Assembly: GCA_903904835.1 (NCBI GenBank)
Contig: CAIVEI010000105.1
Coordinates: forward strand, 1-57,955
DNA length: 57,955 bases
Direction: 5' to 3'
Source of the DNA: an uncultured Schlesneria sp.
Lineage (GTDB): Bacteria; Planctomycetota; Planctomycetia; Planctomycetales; Planctomycetaceae
Shown here in pieces: positions 35,826-45,145 of this stretch. A program made the translations under genes and the position numbers. Positions within the stretch are counted from its first letter, which is position 1. The number at the start of each line of letters is the position of its first letter. The notes under the pieces were generated by a model. The model was given only the letters and a program-made list of their open reading frames with translations, made no database searches and was not told where the DNA came from.

Positions 35826-35869
35826 GTGGGAAAATCCCACTTGCAATTGTTTCCCACCTTATGTTAGAA
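35826..35869 (+). promoter_or_regulatory. Promoter with overlapping operator of the TA operon
   Basis: -35 TTGCAA (35841-35846), 17-bp spacer, -10 TTAGAA (35864-35869). A perfect inverted repeat GTGGGA-AAA-TCCCAC (35826-35840) abuts the -35 box, and a third half-site TCCCAC (35852-35857) lies in the spacer. This suits autorepression by the AbrB-like antitoxin encoded downstream. Confidence 0.6.
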
Positions 35870-35900
35870 TGGTGCTGGAGTTGCAACAGGAGAAGACCGT

Positions 35901-36179
35901 ATGCCGACCGAAATTCGCACAACCGATGCAAAAGGGCGACTTGTATTACCAAAGTCGTTTGCGAACGCGACAGTGATTGTCGAACAGGTCAGCGAGACTG
36001 AGGTTCGTATTCGGCGTGCCAAGGTCGTCGCTGAAGACGATCTTCCCTTCGCTGAAGAATCGGCGACATCGCTAAACGACGAGGCTCGTGACCAGTTTCT
36101 GGAACTGCTTGCCAATCCCCCTGTTGCCAATCGAGCTCTCCAGAAAGCCGCTGTTCGTCATAAGGGACGTCGTGGCTGA
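35901..36179 (+). CDS. Antitoxin: AbrB-like DNA-binding plus DUF1778-like tail
   Basis: A 92-residue protein. Residues about 1-45 (TTDAKGRLVLPKSFANATVIVEQ) match the SpoVT/AbrB swapped-hairpin DNA-binding pattern. The C-terminal part (LNDEARDQFLELLANPPVANRALQKAA) resembles the toxin-neutralising tail of DUF1778/TacA-type antitoxins, which normally follow a ribbon-helix-helix domain instead. It precedes a GNAT toxin gene with an 8-nt overlap. It probably represses its own promoter and masks the toxin. Start preceded by CAGGAG. Confidence 0.78.
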   Translation: MPTEIRTTDAKGRLVLPKSFANATVIVEQVSETEVRIRRAKVVAEDDLPFAEESATSLNDEARDQFLELLANPPVANRALQKAAVRHKGRRG

Positions 36180-36675
36180 CTGGATCATTGAACAATTCAA
36201 CAAGGACCACGACCGATCGACCTTCGATTGTGGCAAAGCTTCGCTCGATGATTTCATTCGTGCTCGCGTTAGCCAGTACGAAAAGAGACACCTTGGAAAG
36301 ACCTTTGTCGCTGTCCGTGCTGGAGAAAACCGGGTCATCGGCTATTACACGCTTGCGGCCGGCGCGATCGCATTCGAAAACCTTCCTCCAGGTGCGTCCC
36401 GTAAACTGCCCCAGCACCCGGTTCCGGTCGTTCTTCTGGCTCGACTCGCCGTGGACCAATCGGCTCAAGGAATCCGTCTGGGAGAAGGTTTGTTACTGGA
36501 CGCGCTTCAGCGAACCCTGGATCTTTCCAAAAGCCTCGGCATCCATGCCATCAAAGTCGACGCGCTGGACGACTCCGCAGCGACATTTTATCGCAAATAC
36601 GGATTCAAGCCGCTGATGAATGATCTACGCCACTTGTATCTCCCGATGAAAACCATCGAAGATGTTCTTGGCTGA
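36172..36675 (+). CDS. GNAT-family toxin (TacT/AtaT-like acetyltransferase)
   Basis: A 167-residue GNAT protein starting at GTG 36172, 4 nt after AAGGGA and overlapping the antitoxin stop. Features of GNAT toxins: N-terminal FDCGKASLDDFIRARVSQYEK, GYYTLAAGAI, the acetyl-CoA loop RLAVDQSAQGIRLGEGLL and a C-terminal FYRKYGF with the catalytic Tyr. Relatives acetylate the amino acid on charged tRNAs and block translation. Pairing with the preceding gene makes a type II toxin-antitoxin module. Confidence 0.9.
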   Translation: MADWIIEQFNKDHDRSTFDCGKASLDDFIRARVSQYEKRHLGKTFVAVRAGENRVIGYYTLAAGAIAFENLPPGASRKLPQHPVPVVLLARLAVDQSAQGIRLGEGLLLDALQRTLDLSKSLGIHAIKVDALDDSAATFYRKYGFKPLMNDLRHLYLPMKTIEDVLG

Positions 36676-36923
36676 TTTACTGACCAGTTATCGGTGATTG
36701 AGTAACGCTTTGGCTGAAGTGAATTGGCTCCAATTTGCAATTCACATCGCAAGTTTCTGTTGCATCGTCACTGACACTGATTCAAGACGTCGTCTCCATA
36801 AGAATTATTGATTTTTTTCTGTAAGCCAATCGGAAAACGGAAATCTCGTTCGTTCTGTTTGCAGGACAGCAGCAACGATGTGTTGCTTCTTCGAAACGAG
36901 TTTACCGGTTGGGAATTTTCATT

Positions 36924-37148
36924 ATGAAAAAATTCGTGTGGGGTACATTGTTGGCGGTTCTGGGATTGGTTGGATTGTTTGTCTCTGGAGGACGCGGTTC
37001 TGGTGAATTGCGGGGATATTTCCGGGCTTCGGCTGACAAGACGGTTGATGGCCTGGTCGCGTCGCTCCCCAAGGAAATCTACCACTACTGGGGAACCGCC
37101 TGGTCCGCGATTGGCCTGTTGGAAACGCTGGGAAAGCCGGGGAATTGA
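36924..37148 (+). pseudogene. Deletion remnant of a cyclase-like gene
   Basis: A 74-residue frame: signal peptide (MKKFVWGTLLAVLGLVGLFVS), about 30 low-similarity residues, then EIYHYWGTAWSAIGLLETLG, identical in those 20 residues to the C-terminus of the cyclase-like protein ending at 35740 and similar at DNA level. This looks like a paralogue that lost its middle by in-frame deletion. A short exported peptide could still be made. Confidence 0.65.
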
Positions 37149-37284
37149 TTTGTGTTGTCCGCACGCTATCCCATTGAGGTCCGCAATATTAAATTGATCA
37201 AATCTCATTCCAACGGTCAAAACAAAATGACCTTGTAAGCAGCTCGACAACAGACCCTGTTCCCGCCAGTGAGGTATCCCGCCG

Positions 37285-38493
37285 ATGTTGATCGAAATTT
37301 TGACCGCTTGCGTGTTGTGTGTTGGTGAATGGCCTCAGTTCCGTGGCCCGAACTCGGACGGTCACGCTGCTGGCCCGGCAACGCCGCTGGTCTGGTCGGA
37401 TACCGAAAGTGTAGCGTGGAAGACTCCGATTCCCGGTTTGGGATGGTCGTCTCCGGCGATCGTAGATGGCCGGGTGTTTCTGACCACGGCGGTGCCGCAG
37501 GGTGCAGGGCTGTCGCTTCGCGCGTTGGCTGTGGATGCCAGGACGGGAAAAATCGTCTGGGACCGGGAAGTTCGGGCGATCGAGAAGGCTCCTTCGATCC
37601 ATGCGAAAAACAGCCATGCCAGTCCGACGCCGATCGTTAAAAACGGAAAAGTTTACGTTCATTTTGGTGCACAGGGGATGGCTCGGCTGGCGGCTGCCGA
37701 TGGAACTGTGGAATGGCTGAATACTGAACTGGAATATCCGCCAATGCATGGCAACGGCGGTTCGCCCGTTCTGCATGACGGCAAGCTGGTGGTCGTTTGT
37801 GATGGGAGCAAGAACCCGTACGTCGCCGCTGTTGATGCCGAGACGGGGAAGGTGGCGTGGAAACGTCCTAGGTCGGTGGAGGCTCGTATCAGCCATTCAT
37901 TCGTGACGGCAACCGTAGCTGTCGTCGATGGTAAAGCCCAGGTGATGGCACCTGGCCCGGATCACTTTGCGGCCTATGATCTGAATGACGGAACGGAACT
38001 CTGGAAGGTGATGGCACCGGGCTGGTCGGTGGTCCCTCAACCGACGCTTGGGCATGGCCTGGTGATTTACAACCATGACTATGACCATCCCGAATTAATT
38101 GCGATCAAGCTTGGCGGCAAGGGAGACGTGACTGATTCTCACGTTGCCTGGCGAACGAAGCGCGGGGCACCGAGTACGCCATCTCCACTGCTGGTGGGGG
38201 ATGAGCTGTATTTTGTGTCTGATGGAGGAGTTGCCTCGTGCGTCGACGCGAAGACGGGCGATCGGCATTGGATGGAGCGACTTGGCGGCAACTTTTCGGC
38301 GTCACCGGTCTATGCCAACGGTCGGGTTCTGTTTCTGAACGAAACCGGTTCGGCAACGTGGGTCAAGCTGGGTCGGGAATTTGAAGTTTTGGGTACGAAT
38401 GAAGTTCCCGGTCGGACATTTGCGACGCCCGCCTTTTCCGAGGGGGCAATGTATTTGCGAACGGACGAGAATCTTTACAAGTTCGTTCGGTAA
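37285..38493 (+). CDS. PQQ-like beta-propeller protein
   Basis: A 402-residue protein made of seven to eight propeller blades with the repeated VDGKVYV..AxDAxTGKxxW pattern (for example ALAVDARTGKIVW, AAVDAETGKVAWKR, CVDAKTGDRHW) and an opening WPQFRGPNSDGHA, typical of planctomycete PQQ-binding-like/BamB-like proteins. The N-terminus (MLIEILTACVLCVG) may be a short signal peptide. Likely a periplasmic binding or scaffold protein; no dehydrogenase motif is seen. A GAGG site lies about 10 nt upstream. Confidence 0.87.
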   Translation: MLIEILTACVLCVGEWPQFRGPNSDGHAAGPATPLVWSDTESVAWKTPIPGLGWSSPAIVDGRVFLTTAVPQGAGLSLRALAVDARTGKIVWDREVRAIEKAPSIHAKNSHASPTPIVKNGKVYVHFGAQGMARLAAADGTVEWLNTELEYPPMHGNGGSPVLHDGKLVVVCDGSKNPYVAAVDAETGKVAWKRPRSVEARISHSFVTATVAVVDGKAQVMAPGPDHFAAYDLNDGTELWKVMAPGWSVVPQPTLGHGLVIYNHDYDHPELIAIKLGGKGDVTDSHVAWRTKRGAPSTPSPLLVGDELYFVSDGGVASCVDAKTGDRHWMERLGGNFSASPVYANGRVLFLNETGSATWVKLGREFEVLGTNEVPGRTFATPAFSEGAMYLRTDENLYKFVR

Positions 38494-39096
38494 TTGATCG
38501 CCGGCCACCGTGGTGGAACTTTAATCACCAATTCGATGTTGTATTGTTAAATTTTTTCGATTCGGAAATCCCGATAATCGGATTTTTTTGGCGATTTTTC
38601 GGAAATGTTATTGACAAATCCCCCGCATATGACGAAAATATAAAGCACAACCAGTTTGGTGATATATTTGGATGTGGCAGAAGTCGCACCAACCGTAAAA
38701 CACATTGCGAAGCTGACCGGCAAAAGCTGGAGGCGGATGCTCAGACTTTGGAAGTCTGTATGTTTTCTTCAAATTCAACTTGTTGAAGCCGCCCCCCCGA
38801 ACATGGGTTCGTTTGGCAGTTTGTTAGCGGCCACTAGTGATATTTCTCTTGTTCACAAGTACCACATTAAACGGTGGCCTCTTCTGAGCATTTCGAATCA
38901 TCTGCCCGCCTCGTGCTGCCACGTTTACCCCCCTTAATCGCCCCGTCTGCACCCCTGTTGCTGCGTGAGTCTTCGTGATCTCGCGCGGACGCCACCGGTG
39001 ATTGCAGCGCAAGAGTCTCTATGCGCTTGGGACGCTCCACGAATGGAGCGGATTTTTCTGACCACCTGAATTTTCTCATTGTCGTTAGGATTGAAA
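38494..39096 (+). other. 600-bp gene-free region with promoter- and terminator-like signals
   Basis: No convincing gene. A TTGACA box (38611-38616) is followed by AT-rich sequence including GAAAAT at 17 bp. At 39033-39050 a CGCTCCA / TGGAGCG stem with CGAA loop precedes GATTTTTCT, like an intrinsic terminator, only 38 nt before the DUF1559 start. It could be a leader with attenuation or a small RNA. Confidence 0.4.
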
Positions 39097-40167
39097 ATGA
39101 ATCGTTTTGAACCCCGCCGCCGTCGTTCTCATTATGGTTTTACGTTGATCGAATTGCTGGTGGTGATCGCCATCATTACAGTTCTGATTGCACTGCTTTT
39201 GCCCGCAGTTCAGCAAGCTCGTGAAGCGGCCCGCAGGACGCAATGTCGCAACAACTTGAAGCAGCTTGGCCTGGCTCTGCATAACTACCACGATGTCAAT
39301 AACGTGTTTCCGATGGGTTTCAGTGACAGCGTGATGGGCAATACTGAGATTCTCGGTGATGGATGGGCATGGGGTGCGGCCGTGCTCCCGTTCCTGGATC
39401 AGGTCAACCTCTACAACCAATTCAACTTTAATACCAACCCTTACAACTGCGTGACGTGTGGGGCCGTTCCGACGGGGAATCAGGCCCTTGTCGCGACGCC
39501 ACTTGCTGCATTTCGTTGCCCGACGGACGTCAACCCTGGCGTCATTTCCAATAATCCTGGTAGTGCGGCAGCGGGAAAAGGGACGAATGCTGTGGCCCTA
39601 TCAAATTACATGGGATGCGGCGGTCCGTTCGATGGTTCACCCTGCGTGGCGAGCGCGTCAAACGCGACGGTTCCCGTTCCAGAAGCAAGGAATATCGGCC
39701 TGTTTCGAACCAACACCAGCGTCAGTTTTCGAGATATCTACGACGGCACGTCCAACGTCTTCGCCGTAGGTGAGGTTCGTTATATCCCGAACGGAACCGA
39801 CTCGACCGGTGCGGCGTACGGGTCCAGCCGTCAGTTCATTTACGGCAATGTGACAACCGGCGGCGGGCCTTTGTGCAGCAATAACGGCTACAACAACAAC
39901 GGCTTTCATCTGCATGGCCGATGGACTCGCGAGAAGATTAATGTTCCGCTTTTAGCGGCGCTCAACCCAGATCGGTCGTTTCATAGCCTGCATGTCGGCG
40001 GAGCTCATTTCCTGATGGCGGATGGGGCCGTCAGGTTCGTCAGCGAAAACATTGACCACACCAACACGAATTATGTCGCCGGTCCTCCATCGAATCTCAA
40101 CGGTCCTTACGGGACATATCAGCGGCTGGGAGCGATTAATGATGGTCAGGTCGTATCCGACTTCTAG
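39097..40167 (+). CDS. DUF1559 pseudopilin-like protein
   Basis: A 356-residue protein with a canonical prepilin N-terminus, RSHYGFTLIELLVVIAIITVL (20 residues or fewer from the start), the DUF1559 signature [33 protein letters not shown] and the C-terminal H-x-G-GAHFLMADGAVRFV. ATG 39097 is supported by AGGA 7 nt upstream; the in-frame TTG at 39079 is less likely. Followed by a small lipoprotein gene, a very common pairing in planctomycetes. Confidence 0.93.
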   Translation: MNRFEPRRRRSHYGFTLIELLVVIAIITVLIALLLPAVQQAREAARRTQCRNNLKQLGLALHNYHDVNNVFPMGFSDSVMGNTEILGDGWAWGAAVLPFLDQVNLYNQFNFNTNPYNCVTCGAVPTGNQALVATPLAAFRCPTDVNPGVISNNPGSAAAGKGTNAVALSNYMGCGGPFDGSPCVASASNATVPVPEARNIGLFRTNTSVSFRDIYDGTSNVFAVGEVRYIPNGTDSTGAAYGSSRQFIYGNVTTGGGPLCSNNGYNNNGFHLHGRWTREKINVPLLAALNPDRSFHSLHVGGAHFLMADGAVRFVSENIDHTNTNYVAGPPSNLNGPYGTYQRLGAINDGQVVSDF

Positions 40168-40218
40168 GACGATTTTAGTTTTGGGCCGTTCCACGACTCT
40201 TTTTTTGGAAAACACATT

Positions 40219-40698
40219 ATGCGTGGTTCATATTTGCGAACAATGCGAAAAACATGTCTCGGCGTTGCGTTGGTTGTCTTCGGGCTTGGTTGTGGACGCA
40301 GTAGCGGCCCATCGCTCGGTACCGTCACGGGGACGGTAACTCTCGATGGTGAGCCACTTTCTGGCGTGAGGGTGACTTTCGTTCCTCAAGAGAAGGGGTC
40401 CCCTTCTTACGGCGTCACCGATGAAAATGGCAGCTATCGGTTGTATTTCAATCAGAAACGCTTCGGTGCCGAATTGGGCACCCACAACGTTGTCCTCCAA
40501 AACTGCGAACGGGAAACCGATGATAGTGGTAAGCCAGTTGATGATACACCGATCGTGCCGATTCCCAGGAAATACCAGCTACCAGGCCAATTAACGGCAG
40601 ACGTCGATTCGGGTCGAAACAGCATCGATTTTGACCTGGAACCGGAGACCCGGCAAAAACAGCAAGCGACAAATGCCACTCGCACCGCCAGCAAATAG
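40219..40698 (+). CDS. Carboxypeptidase-regulatory-like lipoprotein
   Basis: A 159-residue lipoprotein: N-terminal signal with lipobox (VVFGLGCG, Cys about residue 25), then a beta-sandwich region GTVTGTVTLDGEPLSGVRVTF..., the pattern of carboxypeptidase-regulatory-like (transthyretin-like) domains (GVTDENGSYRL). Its position 51 nt behind a DUF1559 gene is typical, and the pair is probably co-transcribed. Role unknown, perhaps an envelope partner of the pseudopilin-like protein. Confidence 0.85.
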   Translation: MRGSYLRTMRKTCLGVALVVFGLGCGRSSGPSLGTVTGTVTLDGEPLSGVRVTFVPQEKGSPSYGVTDENGSYRLYFNQKRFGAELGTHNVVLQNCERETDDSGKPVDDTPIVPIPRKYQLPGQLTADVDSGRNSIDFDLEPETRQKQQATNATRTASK

Positions 40699-40800
40699 CC
40701 GGAGCCAGCATCCATTGATGTTCCGAGTCGAAAGATTTTGCAACAAAACTGTTGTCGGACGTTCAGGAACTTCGCACAATTATTGTGATTCAGTTGGGCT

Positions 40801-43581
40801 ATGTCAGTCAGGGGAATTATCTTGCGTCAGACGATTTCAAAAAATAAGCAATCGACGGGCCAACAACCACTTCGGACTTGTGCTCAGCGATTGCTGATCG
40901 CCGTCGTCTCATCGGGACTGTGTTCGATATCAGCGGCGTACGCTGCCCCACCCTCCACGCCCAGCGACCCAGCAAAGGTCGAGTTCTTTGAGAAGAAGAT
41001 CCGGCCATTATTGCTGGAGAATTGCATCAATTGTCATTCGGAGGAAAACGGCGGCAAAGGCAACCTTCGCGTCGATGACCGGAACGGTCTGATCGAAGGG
41101 GGTGGGCGTGGTCCCGCCATCAAGCCCGGAAAACCGGAAGCAAGTCTATTGATCAAGGCGGTCCGTCATAAAGGCCCGTCGATGCCTCCGAATAAGACGC
41201 TCACCGACGAACAAATCGCTGACCTTGAGAAATGGATTCTCGATGGTGCTGCATGGCCCGCGATCGAGGTTCCTGAGGATCTTACGAAGCCGAAACCCGA
41301 ATATGACGAACTGAAGAAAACCCATTGGTCTTGGCAGCCTCTCAAGGAGGTTGCTCCCCCTCAGGTTGCCAACGAAGCATTCGTCATCAACGGGATCGAT
41401 CGATTCATTCTCGCCAAATTGAATGAAGCGGGTTTGCAGCCCGTTCAAGATGCCGACAAGCTGTCGTTGATCCGCCGCGTGACGTTTGACTTGACCGGCC
41501 TTCCGCCCACTCCGGAAGAAATTACGAAATTTGTGGAAGATAACCAGCCGAACGCATTTGAAAAAGTGGTCGATCGGTTGCTGAAGTCGCCCGCCTTTGG
41601 CGAACGATGGGGCAGGCACTGGCTGGACGTTGCTCGTTATGGTGAATCTTCAGGATCGGCAAGGAACATCCCTTTCCCGCATGCCTGGCGATATCGTGAC
41701 TATGTGATCGAATCGTTTACCAGCGACAAGCCGTATAACCATTTCATTCGGGAACAGATCGCGGGCGACTTGCTTCCAGCAAACTCACCAGCCGAGAAGG
41801 CTGACCAGTTAGTGGCCACCGGCTTTCTGGCGATCGGTGTGAAAGACGTGAATCAACGATTCAAAGTTCGGTTCACGATGGACAACATCGATGAACAGAT
41901 CGATACCGTCAGCCGGTCGATCCTGGGTTTGACGGCCAGTTGTGCCCGTTGCCACGATCACAAATTCGATCCGATTCCAACTGTCGATTACTACGCTCTC
42001 GCTGGTATTTTTCACAGCAGCGACTTGTGCGCCGGGGTGAGAAGTAAGATGGGCGGAGGCGGACTCGACTACTACGACTCGGCGATGCTTCTCCATGTCG
42101 GCACCGATTCAAAGCCCGACCCGAATATCGCCGAAAAGATCGAAGCGGCCAAAGAGGTTTATGAAAAGGCGAAAGCCGAATTTGAAGCGATTCGTGGCAC
42201 ACCGGAGGGATTATCACTCGGTCCCAACGGCCGACCAAAACAACAACCATTCAGACTTCGCATGGATAAAGCTCAAAGAGACTTGTTCGCACTGACAGAT
42301 CCGGCGGTGACAGGAAAAGTTGCGTACGGCGTTCGCGAAGGAAAGAAAATTGGCGATACCGAAGTACGTGTACGCGGTGAAGCCGAGAAGATTGGCCCGT
42401 CGGTTCCACGTGGTTTCCTGAGTACGCTCGAGTTTCCCGATCAGCCGAAAGTCAATCCGAATCAGAGCGGACGACTTGAACTCGCTCAGTGGCTTACCAG
42501 TGAAAAGAATCCGCTGACACAGCGCGTGATCGTCAACCGGATCTGGCAACATCTGTTTCAACAAGGCATCGTCACGACCGTCGACAATTTTGGAACGACG
42601 GGTGATCGACCATCGCACCCGGAATTGCTCGACTACCTCGCGAAACAGTTTGTCGAAGGGGGATGGTCTGTCAAGAAGCTGGTACGAACCGTCGTGCTGA
42701 GCCACACGTATCGTTTGAGTGCCGAATCGACCGCCGCCAACTTTGCTGTCGATCCTGCCAATCGGCTGGTCTGGAGACACAGCCCACGTCGACTGGATGC
42801 AGAGGAAATTCGCGATGCAGCGCTGGCAGCCTCGGGAAAACTGAACCTGGCACGGCCCGAGGGTTCGCTCGCGAAAGATTTCAAAGTAATGGAAATGCGT
42901 AACAATGGACCTGAAGCACGAGGTTTGATCGACAAATCGAGTGAAAGCGTTCATCGCAGCGTTTTCCTGCCACTCGTTCGCGGAGTGACTCCACGAGCTC
43001 TCGAAGTCTTCGACTTTGCCGAGCAAGGCATGGTGACAGGGAATCGCGATTCAACAACGGTTCCAACGCAGGCACTGTATCTGTTGAATGATCCGTTCGT
43101 GCGACGTCAGGCGTTAGCTTTCGCTGATCGACTGCTAAAAAACACCGAGCAAAATGACTATGACCGCGTGAATCTTGCCTATCGCCTGGCGTTTGGCCGA
43201 CCAGCGACACCAGCCGAGATTGACCGGGCAAATAGTTACTTGAGCGAATTCGAGGCGATCTCAAAAGAGACCTTCGCAGCTACCCGGAAACCGGAATCGA
43301 CTCTTGTCGCTGACGCCACTGCCACGACGTCTGTCCCTGCTGCTGCGGGTCAGAATGCATCTTCAGACGCGTCGGCAGCCGCATCGCAAGGATCGAATCA
43401 GACGAACGCCGGAAGTGCGGCACCGACGCTACCGGTGATTCCAGCAAACCCTGACGATATCGATCCAACCGATGCGCCAGTCAAAGAGGTCGTTATTGAA
43501 GCGAAGGACCCGAGAACCGCTGCCTGGACCAGCTTTTGTCAGGCGCTGCTGGGGACCGCTGAGTTTCGATATCTGAAATAA
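40801..43581 (+). CDS. PSCyt1/DUF1549/DUF1553 cytochrome-like protein
   Basis: A 926-residue exported protein with a signal peptide (LLIAVVSSGLCSISAAYA). PSCyt1 heme motif CINCH (about 76-80) with the following GKGNLRVDDRNGLIEGG; DUF1549 (LTGLPPTPEEITKF ... HWLDVARYGES; CARCHDHKFDPIP); DUF1553 (QRVIVNRIWQHLFQQGIV ... NFGTTGDRPSHPELLDYL). A Ser/Ala-rich low-complexity segment (about 830-890) sits near the end, before a final GTAEFRYLK. Paired with the DUF1501 gene 74 nt downstream. Second such module in the window, in opposite orientation to the first. Confidence 0.93.
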   Translation: MSVRGIILRQTISKNKQSTGQQPLRTCAQRLLIAVVSSGLCSISAAYAAPPSTPSDPAKVEFFEKKIRPLLLENCINCHSEENGGKGNLRVDDRNGLIEGGGRGPAIKPGKPEASLLIKAVRHKGPSMPPNKTLTDEQIADLEKWILDGAAWPAIEVPEDLTKPKPEYDELKKTHWSWQPLKEVAPPQVANEAFVINGIDRFILAKLNEAGLQPVQDADKLSLIRRVTFDLTGLPPTPEEITKFVEDNQPNAFEKVVDRLLKSPAFGERWGRHWLDVARYGESSGSARNIPFPHAWRYRDYVIESFTSDKPYNHFIREQIAGDLLPANSPAEKADQLVATGFLAIGVKDVNQRFKVRFTMDNIDEQIDTVSRSILGLTASCARCHDHKFDPIPTVDYYALAGIFHSSDLCAGVRSKMGGGGLDYYDSAMLLHVGTDSKPDPNIAEKIEAAKEVYEKAKAEFEAIRGTPEGLSLGPNGRPKQQPFRLRMDKAQRDLFALTDPAVTGKVAYGVREGKKIGDTEVRVRGEAEKIGPSVPRGFLSTLEFPDQPKVNPNQSGRLELAQWLTSEKNPLTQRVIVNRIWQHLFQQGIVTTVDNFGTTGDRPSHPELLDYLAKQFVEGGWSVKKLVRTVVLSHTYRLSAESTAANFAVDPANRLVWRHSPRRLDAEEIRDAALAASGKLNLARPEGSLAKDFKVMEMRNNGPEARGLIDKSSESVHRSVFLPLVRGVTPRALEVFDFAEQGMVTGNRDSTTVPTQALYLLNDPFVRRQALAFADRLLKNTEQNDYDRVNLAYRLAFGRPATPAEIDRANSYLSEFEAISKETFAATRKPESTLVADATATTSVPAAAGQNASSDASAAASQGSNQTNAGSAAPTLPVIPANPDDIDPTDAPVKEVVIEAKDPRTAAWTSFCQALLGTAEFRYLK

Positions 43582-43655
43582 ACCGGTTCGAATTTCCATT
43601 TTGATTTTCAACACGATTCATTACATAAAATTCAATCGATCTACAGGACTATCGC

Positions 43656-45059
43656 ATGTTCGACAAAAATGATTTGCCGATTCTGAATTCAAACCAGATT
43701 ACCCGACGACAGGCTTTGAAGGCTGCCAACGCGGGGTTCGGCTACCTGGCTCTGGCAAGTTTATTGCGAGAGACAGCGCCACGGACCGCTGCGGCCAGCC
43801 AGGAGGCGGCGGCCGATCGACCGCTGGCACCCAAACCACCACAGTTCCCGGTCAAAGCCAAGCGGATCATCTTCTTGTACATGGATGGGGCCACGTCCCA
43901 GATGGATACGTGGGACTACAAAGCGAAACTTCAAGAAGACGACGGCAAAGTCGGTCCTGGCGGAGGAACACTCACGGCATCAAAATTCAAGTTTGCCCAA
44001 TACGGTGAAACAGGAACCTGGGTTTCCGAGCTCTATTCGAACGTGGCAAAACACGTTGATAAGCTCTGTTTCATCCGGGGACTGCATACTGATACGCCGG
44101 CCCATCCTCAAGCGGTAATTCAACTGCATACGGGTGCCGCTCAAGCACAACTGACCCGTCCGTCGATGGGGGCGTGGTTGATGTACGGATTGGGGACCGA
44201 GAATCAGGATTTGCCTGGATATATCACGATCAATCCACCACCGAACTTCGGCGGTGCGGTCAACTACGGCAGCGCCTTTCTGCCCGCTCACTACCAGGGA
44301 ACAAGGATCAATGACACTGGTTATCTGCCGAACTTAAAGGCACAAACAGCGACGTCGTTGCAGCGGCGGCAGATCGATCTGCTTCAGTCGATGAATCGTG
44401 ATCTCGCTGCAACGCCGGGTGCCCCGGACCAGCTTGAAGGGGTCATTCAATCCTACGAGCTCGCCTTTAAGATGCAGGGAAAGGTCCCTGAATTATTGGA
44501 TATCTCGAAAGAGCCTCAACATGTACTCGACGCTTATGGAGTCAAGCCGGGTCCCGACGGTGCCTTTGCCCGTCAGTGCTTGATGGCACGACGATTGAGT
44601 GAAGCGGGTGTCCGGTTCGTCGAGATCTGCCAGCCGGGATGGGATCACCACACAAACCTGCATAAGGGGCTGATCAAGAACTGTGCTGCGACGGATCAGC
44701 CAACAGCAGCACTGCTTGCCGATCTTGAACAACGAGGAATGCTGGAAGATACGCTGGTATTGTTCGGCAGCGAATTCGGTCGACTTCCAACCGCGCAGGG
44801 ACAAGACGGCCGCGATCACAACATTACCGGCTACCCGATGTGGTTGGCGGGTGCTGGGGTGAAGAAAGGTTTTTCATACGGAGCCACCGACGAATATGGA
44901 AGACATGCTGTCGAAGGCCGCATGCACACGACCGACCTGCACGCCACATTACTCGCCCTGATGGGTCTTGATCACGAGTCGTTAACCTACCGTTATGCTG
45001 GCCGTGATTTCCGATTGACCGATGTCAAAGGAAATGTGGTCCGAGAGATTTTTGCCTGA
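43656..45059 (+). CDS. DUF1501 protein
   Basis: A 467-residue DUF1501 protein. N-terminus ITRRQALKAANAGFGYLALASL is Tat-like (one RR). Family motifs: RIIFLYMDGATSQMDTWDYK, CLMARRLSEAGVRFVEI, DTLVLFGSEFGRLPT, GRDHNITGYPMWLAGAGVK and the C-terminal DLHATLLALMGLDHESLTYR. Probably acts in the periplasm with the preceding PSCyt protein. An intrinsic terminator follows 21 nt after the stop. Confidence 0.93.
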   Translation: MFDKNDLPILNSNQITRRQALKAANAGFGYLALASLLRETAPRTAAASQEAAADRPLAPKPPQFPVKAKRIIFLYMDGATSQMDTWDYKAKLQEDDGKVGPGGGTLTASKFKFAQYGETGTWVSELYSNVAKHVDKLCFIRGLHTDTPAHPQAVIQLHTGAAQAQLTRPSMGAWLMYGLGTENQDLPGYITINPPPNFGGAVNYGSAFLPAHYQGTRINDTGYLPNLKAQTATSLQRRQIDLLQSMNRDLAATPGAPDQLEGVIQSYELAFKMQGKVPELLDISKEPQHVLDAYGVKPGPDGAFARQCLMARRLSEAGVRFVEICQPGWDHHTNLHKGLIKNCAATDQPTAALLADLEQRGMLEDTLVLFGSEFGRLPTAQGQDGRDHNITGYPMWLAGAGVKKGFSYGATDEYGRHAVEGRMHTTDLHATLLALMGLDHESLTYRYAGRDFRLTDVKGNVVREIFA

Positions 45060-45080
45060 AATCGAAATCGTCTTGTCTGA

Positions 45081-45110
45081 GGGTGGTCGTGAAACGACCA
45101 CCCTTTTTTT
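45081..45110 (+). terminator. Intrinsic terminator of the PSCyt-DUF1501 operon
   Basis: Perfect 10-bp stem GGGTGGTCGT / ACGACCACCC with GAA loop (45081-45103), followed by seven T. Placed 21 nt after the DUF1501 stop. Confidence 0.92.
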
Positions 45111-45145
45111 GATTCCGTTTCGATTTTCAGCTCACAAGCGAACCG

